From Condylostoma magnum (Eukaryota > Ciliophora > Heterotrichea > Heterotrichida > Condylostomatidae), in NCBI GenBank assembly GCA_920105805.1, contig CAKKTI010000237.1:11514-33120 (forward strand): DNA of 21,607 bases, in the 5' to 3' direction. Below, piece by piece: positions 9,638-18,437 of this stretch. How positions within the stretch are numbered: position 1 is the stretch's first letter; each line of letters begins with the position of its first letter. Under the pieces are notes generated by a model. It ran no database searches, was not told the DNA's origin, and saw only the letters and a program-made list of their open reading frames with translations. The position numbers and the translations under genes were made by a program.

Positions 9638-10330
9638 ATGGAAAGAATTTAGATAGACAATAAAGCGGCTTAAGCTATGCGAGCTTACATTGAGTACGAA
9701 AATATTGTCGGTGGAGCTGATGGAGGGAAACTGATGTCTGAAAAGGAGTACGAGGAGTTTAAAAAAGAAATTGCAGAAAAGCGATCGAATCGTCTATTTG
9801 TATACTGAACTAATCCTGATAATCTGGAGTGTAAAACAATTGGCCCTTTCTCAAAATGCTTCTGTAATCATCGATATAGAGACCATAATACTGATTCATA
9901 AACCAAGAGTGTTCCTTGTCGTGTGCCAAAATGCAGATGCCGGTAATTCAACTATATACCCATATATGGTTCAAGTGATTTGAAGTGTCTCTGCAAGCAT
10001 TCTTTCAAAGAACATCACGCAGGCTCTAAGAAATGTGAGCGTAGAGGATGTACATGCTAAAAATTTTCCTCAACCCACTCTTGTTCATGCAGTTTACACT
10101 ACAACTAACACTAAACAATCTTTTAAACAAAAGACGAAAGGTTAGCCCTGGGCCGTCCAGTGGGTTTCCTAGGAGAAGGGGAATAATACGCAGCAATGGG
10201 AGGTTTAACTGACATGACTTCAATGGTAGACGGTGTAGAAAGGGAGCAGTATGCTCCCAGGGCTCCTCCAATACAGCAAAGAGAGTACAATGCATATGAC
10301 TTATTTACTCACCCTCATCGATTAGTTTAA
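9638..10330 (+). CDS. FAM221 family Cys-rich protein (FAM221A-like)
   Basis: A 230-residue protein that can be followed against FAM221A along its length. It has an N-terminal IVGGADGGKLMSEKEYEEF, then SNRLFVYWTNP, and KCFCNHRYRDH. Cys pairs CRVPKCRCRQF, CLCKHSFKEHH and CERRGCTCQKF follow, then KDERLALGRPVG and YAAMGGLTDM. The regular Cys/His spacing suggests metal binding. The family is conserved in ciliated eukaryotes, but its function is not established. TGA 9806-9808 is the Trp of VYWTNP, where human FAM221A also has Trp. The end is TAA 10328-10330, followed directly by TAA. Gln in the last 20 codons are CAG/CAA. The next gene's ATG is only 5 nt downstream. Confidence 0.92.
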
Positions 10331-10335
10331 TAAAT

Positions 10336-11658
10336 ATGAAAAGATAGCAATCAGCTTAGAAAAAACCCTGCAGGGAGCATTGATAGATATGTCTAAGTGA
10401 AATTTCTAGGCATATTGCTATGAGGATGGACGATGTGCAGTCATTGCGAAGTCTTTCTGACAGGAAAACAGGGAAATTAAGAGTATAAGGCTTTGAGTTT
10501 AATAGAATGATTGTCGAGCTAGGGTAAAGGGAGGATAGGAGAATTAGTAAAGAGGATATTTTACTGCTGAGCTTTTAAAATACTGTATTTGATAGGAGTT
10601 AAATCAGACTGTATATTGAAAAAACTCTAGCATAGATGGGAAAAACCGCTTAAAAGTTTGATATACCTGCTTAAAATTACCCGTCTGAGTATCATTGCAG
10701 TGCTGTCATGGGAAGTCAAGGGATTATCACTTAAGCTATGATTAGAGAGCAGTTTTCTAAAATTGGAAAGTTAATCGAAATTGTTTCTAATTCTGATTCT
10801 ATTAATATTCATCCTTTAATTTGCCATATTATTCTACATGCTAGAAGAGCTTTTAGTAATGAAGTTATGCAGTAGAAACTATTAATGGAGAAGTCAACTC
10901 CGAATACAAATAGAGCTATGTCCAGTCATGTTAAAACTAGAAAGTAGCATATTGTTAATTTTGATGGTATTTATGAAAAGTTTTATGAGAATTTCGTGTA
11001 AGCTAATTAAGATACTTAGAAGAAAATATGCAGGTTTATTGATAGGTACCAAGCTAGATTGTCGCAGCTTAATACTGAAACAACTGAAGGGGAATAGGAT
11101 ATTATTGTCAAATCTGCAAGTGAGTAAAAGTTTAATAAGATTAGAAGGGTAAACAGTGAAAGCTTAAGGGAATATTAAGGATAATCATTTTGGGAATTCT
11201 ATTAGAAGTAATAAGATAGCTAGGAAATTATAGAAAGCTGACTAAAAAGAATTGCTAGTATTGAAGCTGTAAGAAAATAAAAGTTATAAAAGTTTAAATA
11301 CTTATTCTATTATCATAAAATAAGGTATTTAGCGAGTCATTAGCTAATGAAAAGGAGAGAAATGAAGTAGAAAAGTGGAATTTGGTTGATTAACTACTAA
11401 ATTTTTCTACCTTAGATTAAAAAAATACAAAGATTTATCAGGAAAAACTTAAAGAGTAAATTTATAGAGGAGAAGCTATCTATCTAATCATGTGGAAGTG
11501 CATAAAATCTGAATCTAAAAATACACTCAAAATGCTCGAATTATTAAGGGGACTATTCAATCGATCCAATTTCCCTATCCCTCAAATTTGAGCCAGATTT
11601 AAGTCCTAAATACAAGACCAAGCCCTTTAACATATTTAAAACAACGAAATTATTGTAA
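10336..11658 (+). CDS. Unknown protein with an IQ motif and possible EF-hand-like start
   Basis: A 440-residue frame, dense in TAA/TAG Gln with TGA as Trp in EHWQI and ESWLK. Near residues 22-60 a helix-loop-helix (HIAMRMDDVQSLRSLSDRKT, then GKLRVQGFEFN) looks like a degenerate EF hand without a full set of calcium ligands. The middle is helical and basic. An IQ-type motif, IQRFIRKNLKSKF (about residue 365), could bind calmodulin. The C-terminus is Ser/Pro-rich. The end is TAA 11656-11658, then TAA. The start is uncertain: ATG 10336 keeps the whole first helix but lies 5 nt after the FAM221 stop, while ATG 10420 would leave 89 nt between them. No family was recognised. Confidence 0.75.
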
Positions 11659-11665
11659 TAATTAA

Positions 11666-11956
11666 CTATGCCATACTAGTTTTGTCTTCTTCTTTGTCTT
11701 TAAAAGTAAAAATTTACTTATACCCAAATTTAGGTGTAGTAGTAGGAATCTCTTCTTATGTTTCTTACTTTGACACTATTTAAACTGCGAATTTTTGTTT
11801 GTAAGCCTTAAAATTAGGAGATTCTTGAGTCATATTGTTAATCCTTTCCAAACTAGTTACAAGTGTAGGGGATAGATCTTCATTCTTTTCTTCTTATAGA
11901 TTGCTTTGGAAGTTTAATTCATAGTTCTCAAATTTATTCACTTAGCAACACCCCAT
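11666..11956 (-). CDS. Small MGCC protein, probably N-myristoylated and palmitoylated
   Basis: A 96-residue charged protein beginning MGCCQVNKFENY. Gly2 followed by two Cys is the classic signal for N-myristoylation plus palmitoylation and membrane anchoring. The rest is hydrophilic, rich in Lys, Glu and Thr, with no membrane segment or known domain; SPTLVTSLERINNMTQESP may be a short amphipathic stretch. Five in-frame TAA are read as Gln, the last 16 codons before the end. The end is TAG 11666-11668, only 7 nt from the stop of the converging plus-strand gene. The lipid anchor is inferred from the first residues only. Confidence 0.65.
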
Positions 11957-12126
11957 TTTAATAGTTATTACTGTCTCATCAACTACTTATTTTAATTAGT
12001 TGTAGGCTTTTGCTGTTGTATTTGATATTACTACTATTTCTATGAATGAATTAATAATTATATGTATTACTTTATAGCATAATTGAACTTTTAAGAACTT
12101 CTAATTATATTTTGATTATTACAACA

Positions 12127-12396
12127 ATGGATAATCCCATTTCAGTTGCTTTACTGTAGTAAAATCCAGTAGATCAGAATATAAAGAGATAAGGCAAAGA
12201 GGATCTATGTCCTAACTGCCAAATGATGATTTTAGAGAGTGTATTTGAGCCTGATACTAGATCATGAATGCTATGTGGAGGTCTTTGTGGAGTAGGATGT
12301 GTTTTAGGATTCTGTTTAATTCCCTTGTTTTCTAAGAAGTTACAAAAGTAAAAGATATTTTGCATGAATTGTATGAAGTTTATAGAGAACTATTGA
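12127..12396 (+). CDS. LITAF-like zinc-binding membrane protein
   Basis: An 89-residue protein with the LITAF/SIMPLE layout: CPNC (about residue 28), a hydrophobic Gly/Cys-rich hairpin (GGLCGVGCVLGFCLIPLF) that would sit in the cytosolic leaflet, then CMNC about 40 residues later. The two CxxC knuckles together bind one zinc. The usual His before the second knuckle (HYCPNC) is Phe here. Relatives act at endosome and lysosome membranes. TGA 12265-12267 is Trp (TRSWML). The end is ambiguous: TGA 12394-12396 gives a normal LITAF end just after the second knuckle. TGA 12418 or TAA 12424 would add 8-10 residues. The first is preferred because no other gene has a sense stop codon within 10 codons of its end. 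Confidence 0.8.
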
Positions 12397-12590
12397 GCCA
12401 AAATTTTAGATTGTAGTTGATTTTAATAAAATGTATAATGACGTAATTTACATAAATTCAGTATATTTTGTATTGATAAATGAGTAAACATATGCTGATA
12501 TCAATTCTTTTTACATTACACAGACTTTCCTTATCTCATATCTATATAAGTTTAACACCAACAAATATTCATTTTAGACAAATATTATTA

Positions 12591-14033
12591 CTAAGCTGCT
12601 ACTAAACCTGCAGGTATAGTTGATCCATTACCTTCTAATAATTGGAATCCTAGCTCCTCAGCAGGTATACCAAACTCAACTAATTTAGCCTCATACACTC
12701 TTATTGCGTCATTATAAGCCTTAGTAGCATGAGCTAAAGAATAGGTAAGATTTTTAAATATAGTATTCTTAGCCTCTAGAGACTCCTCTATTTTCTTAGA
12801 AATATCAATAACATATCGGGAATCTAGACCTGAATTACGTAGAACTTGCTGCAATGTTTCCTCCTTCCTTTGTAAGTTTTCTTCATAGTGCTTTAACTTG
12901 TTTTCAAGATATACATTCTTATATTCTGACTTTTCCCTTACATTATCTACTGTAACTTCAAATCTGGCGAATAACTCATCTCTTTCTCTTAAAATTCGCA
13001 AATATTTTGAGTCTAGATCTTTCTTACGCTATCTTACTTCTTCTAGTTTCTTAAGAAGTACTCTTTTATGCTTTTTTGCATTTTAAAGTGATACTTTTGT
13101 AAAAATATAATTAGATAGTTTCTTTTTAAGCTCTTCTAATTGTTTACGCTTCTTTTCTAGTGGACCTTTTATCCTTTTGTTATCTCTTTCTAGTTCATTT
13201 ATCAATTCTAGATTTTCTTAGTTGTTTTTCTCTAATTAGGCTTTTTCGTCCTTTAAGCTTTGAATCAATTTAAGGTTTCCACTTGTAATATGATTGTAAT
13301 ATTTCTTAATATCAGAAAATGCCTTTTCATGCCCAGCAATCAGCTCGTTTTTATGCTTGTTCTTTCTTTCCTCTACTTCATGAATTTCTACCTTAAGCCT
13401 TAGTTCTAAATCTTCCTTTAATTTTGCAAATTTCTCCTTATATCTCTGCTCAATACTATCTAACTAAGCTTTATATTCATTTCTTAAGGTTTACAGAGTA
13501 TGCTCAAAATCACTAACCTTGTAATTAGTATCTGCTACATTTGCTAACTCAAGCTCTTTTATTTATTTTCTTAACTTAATCTTCTGGTACTTTCTTGTAT
13601 TCTCTTCGACTATATGATAGTTCTTTTCCTCCTTCAGTGCTTCTACCTTATCCACGTCAACTTTTCTCAGATCATTTGAGTGGTCATACTCTAAATGCTT
13701 GATCTTTTATCGGAAAACTGTTACCTCTGCTCTGTGATTGTTTTCGGCTTTTTCCATATCAGTTTCCTTATTTGTTATTCGGGCCTTTATATCCTCAGCT
13801 TCCTTTTTGGTTATATCGAAAAATTATTTCAGCATGTCCTTTTCGTTCTGTATGTAGTTACGCCGAATTTTTGACTCCTAGATTCTTTATCGGGCTGCTT
13901 CCAACTCCCGCATTAAGGTCTAGTCATCTAGTTCTTTTATATCGTCTGGAATTTCTGCTAATGGATCCTTCTTCTTACCCTTCTTACCTTTTCTGCCTCT
14001 CTTTCCTCCCTTTTTGCCCTTTTTACCACCCAT
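12591..14033 (-). CDS. GAS8: Dynein regulatory complex subunit 4 (GAS8/DRC4)
   Basis: A 480-residue coiled-coil protein, the length of human GAS8 (478). It opens with a basic MGGKKGKKGGKRGRKGKKGK block and DPLAEIPDDIKELDDQ, is almost entirely helical, and ends with the diagnostic DISKKIEESLEAKN, NDAIRVYEAKLVEFGIPAEE and IPAGLV. DRC4 is a core rod of the nexin-dynein regulatory complex that links neighbouring axonemal doublets and controls dynein. About a dozen TAA/TAG Gln lie in the first two thirds and none in roughly the last 150 codons. TAG 12591-12593 is followed by TAA TAA and coincides with the family end, so it is a second clear case of TAG termination. The FKBP-TPR gene lies 60 nt upstream on the same strand. 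Confidence 0.95.
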
Positions 14034-14093
14034 TTTATTATATTTAAATATTTGTGTAATTGGAGAGTAAAGAAGTTAGTGGAAATGCAGTTA

Positions 14094-15761
14094 CTATGTT
14101 ATTAGACGCTTGTCTCTTACTTTTGATATGTTCTCTTTTGTTATTCCCTTTATCATTTCTGTGTAGCACTTTTTCTGGAGGTTGTTTTGTCTTTTTATCT
14201 TATTTTTTACTTTGTCCAGTCCACTGATGAATTCAATGCGGTTAGGGTTGATTTTTAAGCACTGTTTGATAGAGTTAAGAGCATCTTAATACTATTTTAA
14301 TCCAAATTAGACCCTAAATAGTTGATATAGTTTTTGTGATTTTTCAATAAATTCATTTACCTGGCTAATATAATTTAAGCTTTTCTCGTAACTTTGGCTT
14401 TACTGTTTAAAATCACAGAGTAAACATGCTCGTTTGTACCAACATTATGAAAGCATGAAATTATTTAAAGATCTGTATCTAGAAATTATTTAAGTTTCAC
14501 TCATAGCTTTTATCTGCTTCTTATTGTATTATAAAAGACTTAAAGACTAATTGAATAATTTGATAATTGAGTTAATCTCTGATAACCTGTTCTAGTATTC
14601 AATACTTTAGAAAAATTTCAGCTGTTCTTAAGCCTTGTAATATAATTCTTTTGATTTTAACAGTCTTTCATTACTTTCTAAATCCTTTATATTCAAACTA
14701 TTTAAATTTCTTTCAATCTTTACTACTTTTATATAAAACCACAATTCATTTTCTTTAAACTCACTGTAAATATGATTATTTCTATCAGCATAAACCCAAG
14801 CTTCCTCTCCTTACAGCATAGTTCTAACACTTCTTTCAATGGCTGCACTCATGAATCTTTTCTAAACTCCATTTTAAATCAAGTGAATTCTCTCATTTTT
14901 AAAGCATTTTCCATTACTTTAATATCCTTGAATTTTAGTTCTTATTTTATCTTCTGGGCCTCCAATTTCACCCGTTCCTTGTTTTACAATATACTTGATA
15001 ATCTCATCTCCTTCAACTCTTTAAGTATCTAAAATTTAGACTTTGTTTCATGGAAGACTCTCAGTCTCATTCTATACTTTTATGACTTTTATATAGTACC
15101 ATAAATCTGTTATAGGCAAGTTTCTTGCTTTATGATTTAATTAAGGCGAGTATAATCATACAATATCTCCTTCCTTTAGTTACATAAGCGAGTATTCCCA
15201 AGACATAGGAATTGCAAAGTTTCTTAAAGGATCGTAAATAAATGATATTTCTTAAGGCTCAAAAACAAGACTTCCTTAGCGATTTCTGGCAAAGTACTAC
15301 ACTGTAACCTTACTTTAATCTTCTATGCTATTCCCATCGCCTCTTTAAAGGAAATATAAGCAAATGTCTTCAAAAACTTCTTATTTATCTAATTAAAGCG
15401 CATTGGTATAAGGATTGTAGGAGTTTTCAGCATTTAAAACCTCAATGAATGCAGTAAGCTAATATCAAGTTCCAACATATATATTTTGTAGATTTCCTGG
15501 TATTTAAAACACAGACTATTCACCTATTTTCATAGATAGAAGACACTGGTCATATAGACTAATTGGTTCATGTATATTGTACTCTAAGGAATTTGATTCT
15601 GATTCTAGTAGATCTTCTTACTAGTAGTATTTTACCTTTAAAGTAACCTTTTAATCTATCTGTACATCTGTTGATCCCTAACATACCATTCACTTTTTTA
15701 CACCCTGTTGTAAAACTATTGGACTATTAGAGCTTATATACTCCCTAATGTTTAATTACAT
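14094..15761 (-). CDS. FKBP-like and TPR protein with three degenerate FKBP repeats
   Basis: A 555-residue protein. Three FKBP-like segments (about residues 15-110, 130-230 and 245-350) share a VKK..QG start and a SM/MK.GE-type turn: CLLSMKIGEQSVFQIP, LMQLKEGDIVWLYSP and TMLQGEEAWVYAD. The aromatic and Asp residues of active FKBPs are mostly lost, so isomerase activity is doubtful. The rest (360-520) looks like TPR helices, e.g. KQYQDALNSIKQCLKINPN, which in FKBP-TPR proteins bind Hsp90 or Hsp70 tails. Multi-FKBP plus TPR is the plan of plant ROF1-type and animal FKBP52-type co-chaperones. Several Trp are TGA (KKWMV, GTWYQ, DIVWLY, LPWNK), more than in any other gene here. The end is TAG 14094-14096, then TAA. 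Confidence 0.8.
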
Positions 15762-15827
15762 TGGTAGAATAATTAAAACATTGCTTAAATAAGGAACAGT
15801 GAATCTTACTTACCGCTTTCTAAAAAT
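15762..15827. promoter_or_regulatory. 66-nt bidirectional start region
   Basis: Only 66 nt separate the ATG of the FKBP-TPR gene (minus) from the ATG of the small plus-strand gene. Both promoters and both leaders must fit here, or overlap the neighbouring coding sequence. No TATA or other motif can be singled out in this AT-rich spacer. Confidence 0.35.
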
Positions 15828-16145
15828 ATGGGAAATAATTTTATAGGCTGCACTGAGAGATCTATTGATATTTATAATCAATCAGGGAAGTATTGGAAGA
15901 GCCAAAGATCAAGACGGGCTTAGAGAAACTAAGAAGATGATAATACATAAATAACTAATATCATACAAGGTGAAAACATTTTATTAACTACTGAAGAATA
16001 CATTGCAGCTAAAACTATTTTGAGATATTATAGAAAATATAAGAAGTCAAGGAGAAGACGAGACCTTAATTAATTAAGAGTTATGTTTAATAATATGCCT
16101 AAAATGCGAATATCTGCAAGAAGAATGATGCATCCAATAATATAA
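15828..16145 (+). CDS. Small basic protein with myristoylation-type start and IQ-like helix
   Basis: A 105-residue protein starting MGNNFIGCTERS. Gly2 with a small polar context and Cys8 fits N-myristoylation, perhaps with palmitoylation. Around residues 57-76, AAKTILRYYRKYKKSRRRR is a basic amphipathic helix that resembles an incomplete IQ motif and could bind calmodulin or membranes. The C-terminus is Met/Arg-rich (MRISARRMMHPII). Gln are TAG/TAA in the first part; the nearest one to the end is 24 codons away. The end is TAA 16143-16145, then TAA. No family was recognised. Confidence 0.65.
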
Positions 16146-16244
16146 TAAACATTTTAGATTTTACCATACTCATATAATAACCCACTAATTTATACAATAA
16201 CAACTTGATAACACAACCCTCCTAACTATTTTTCCCTTAAATAA

Positions 16245-17069
16245 ATGGTCGATCAATTTGTCCCAGACTGGTACATTTCCGTCCTAAATGAACGAAAACT
16301 GGCAGGTCAATAACTTTCCGAAAATGAGCTTAAAACTCTTCAATAATCCCCAACTCCAATAAAACTTTCCTAATATCTAACCTATTTAAAGTAAAACCAC
16401 CCAGACACTTTCAACCAGGAAGTTTTAATAAGTCCCCAAACCCGCTAACTTTTTAACTATAGAGAGAACTACAATCTAAGTAAACTATTAGAACTAGCTT
16501 ACAATAAGTCCCTTCTCCCAAACTTTGGCAAGAACTAAGAAGATAAACTGTTCGTGAAATACAACAAATATCACTGCTGGGCTAATGGTTTATGGAAATT
16601 TGGAACAGGAGCAGGAGTTTTGCTCTTGAACTTGCTTTATTTGGCTCCCAGATACAACAAATACGGAGCAGTACTTGTAGCTCTAGGAAACGCCTCCTTC
16701 ATTGGAACGTCCTATATGCTCTCTCGTCCTGCTTTAGAAAATCTGGAGAGGAAGGCTAATATTTACAAGTATAATGTGTCGCAGTTTTATAAGGATTAGC
16801 TACTAGAAATGCACAAGCAACACAGTATTATATACCGCTATAAGCCAGTGCTTGTAAGTCCCAACCCAGCGCCTTGGCATAGGGAGGAAAAGGAGTTTGA
16901 TGATGCTTAAGTTGAGAGAAATGAAGTGAGGGTGTTTGATAATCAACTGTTTAAGGGGTTGAAGAGCTTCGATGTGAGGTATAAGAGCAATCAGGGTGCA
17001 GGAGATTACAGGACCTTTGAAAGGAGTGATGCGTATAGAAATAGAGGATGGGGAAGTCGTATTGTTTAG
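16245..17069 (+). CDS. Unknown two-pass membrane protein (274 aa)
   Basis: Starts MVDQFVPDWYISVLNERKLA. The first 115 residues are soluble and Asn/Gln/Tyr-rich. Two hydrophobic helices follow, about 119-135 (TGAGVLLLNLLYLAP) and 141-158 (GAVLVALGNASFIGTSYML), joined by a short RYNKY loop, so a hairpin topology is likely. The C-terminal 110 residues are soluble and charged, ending YRNRGWGSRIV. Size and the short hairpin would fit a mitochondrial inner-membrane or organelle protein, but no homology is recognised. TAA/TAG Gln are frequent early and absent from the last 50 codons; the last Gln is CAG. The end is TAG 17067-17069, 13 nt before the next start. Confidence 0.75.
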
Positions 17070-17082
17070 TCAACTTATTAAA

Positions 17083-17574
17083 ATGGAATCTGAGTATGGG
17101 CGTTTATATAATTAATTGACTGAGGACTTGTTTGGAATGATGACATAGAGGATTTTGATGTAAATGTAAGGGAGAAGAGTTGATGAAGGTTAGTGAGGGG
17201 GGAGGTGGTTGAGGGTGTACAGGGAATTGTAACGATGTGAAAATAATTATAATGGGTAGAAACTGGCCTAGTGTGGGAAGGGATTAGCGGATTTTTTGAC
17301 TTAAAGGACCAGGAATAGGTCAAGATTGAATTAATCGGATACTATGGAGAAGCATAAAAGGTTTAATAGTTTTCAGCATCCTATGCAGACCACTTCCAGG
17401 AATACTTCTTTAAGGAGAATTAGAGAAGAGAGTTTTTCAAGGTTGACCAGAGGGCATAGGCGTGGGGCTAGAAAGACTCCGTTGAGAAGAGGATTTGTAA
17501 GGGAGAATAGCTCAAAGTACTATGAGAGGATTGTAAATAGACAGATTACTTCAAGAAGAGACTTTGTATTTTAA
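17083..17574 (+). CDS. Unknown Arg-rich protein (163 aa)
   Basis: The frame starts MESEYGRLYNQLTEDLFGMM 13 nt after the previous stop. The N-terminal half has many TAA/TAG Gln and one TGA Trp (GQWGGRW). The C-terminal half (from MEKHKRF at 17344) has none and is very Arg-rich (SLRRIREESFSRL, TRGHRRGARKTPLRRGF), ending NRQITSRRDFVF. Such a basic tail could bind RNA, DNA or a ribosome, which is inference only. If the upstream half were not translated, the gene would be the 76-residue part from 17344. The strong difference in stop-codon content between halves fits the general rule that gene ends avoid them. The end is TAA 17572-17574. Confidence 0.6.
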
Positions 17575-17628
17575 TTAATCCTTATTGGGAATATAGATAT
17601 TATTTGAGGTAAGTTTGTGTGTTTTTTA

Positions 17629-18414
17629 TTAGCTAAGAAAGTCTTTAAGTATATTGGAAAGCTCTTCAGGTTCATCTCTATATAGAACATGGCCTGCATT
17701 ATCTAGAACCTTTACATTGCTATTAGGAAAATACTGTAAAAAGTGCTCTTATACATTGCTTAATTCAATAGGATGAGCTCCTTTCAATGTAAAATCTGAT
17801 TATTTGCCTAAAATTCCTAAAGTGTCACCTGTAAATTGCTTTCCATCTATCATTAGCTTAGCTTACTGTAATATCATATTATAATACGCATCAAGATCAA
17901 ATTACCATTAGCACTAATTCTCCCTCTTAATCAAATTAGCTAATAGCAAGCCTTTAATCCAATTGTACTACACTTTTTCTTTTATCATTTTAATAGATTA
18001 CTTATAGTTTAGTGAATCCAGCTCTAAATCTAACTTCTTTGTATCTAAAACTTAGCTTTCAAACTACTTTTCAACCTTTTACCCAGTAAAAGGAACTTAT
18101 TCCATTATAACCAACTTTTTGAATCTTTCCGGGAAATAGCATGAAGCTACCATGGCTATCCTTGCTCCCATACTAAATCCTATCAAATCAGCCCTTTCAA
18201 TATTCTGTTAGTCCAAAAACCTGATAACATCTTCAGCTAAAGTAATTAAATCAAATCTGTCGGACTTAAACGTAGTACCATGATTCCTTGCACTGGGTAA
18301 AAAGTGATTTCCCCTAATCCCTCTCGCAATTCTAACAAATTCCCTGCAATCACTAGTAATCCCATGCAGCCATACTCTCTTAGCTCCATTCCCAAACTAA
18401 ATAAACTAAATCAT
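17629..18414 (-). CDS. ABHD11-like alpha/beta hydrolase
   Basis: A 261-residue alpha/beta hydrolase. It shows the oxyanion strand RVWLHGITSD, a PSARNHG motif typical of ABHD11 (DARNHG), and the nucleophile elbow GFSMGAR with catalytic Ser near residue 84. TLGILGKQSDF is a probable acid strand, and NAGHVLYRDEPEEL carries the catalytic His. ABHD11-type enzymes are mitochondrial serine hydrolases; the exact substrate here is unknown. The N-terminus is short (MIQFIQFGNGAKR), missing the first strand and any presequence seen in relatives, so an upstream start or exon is possible. However, the ABC transporter gene ends only 23 nt upstream. The end is TAA 17629-17631, then TAA. Confidence 0.85.
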
Positions 18415-18437
18415 AATAATAAATAAATAATTACTAC

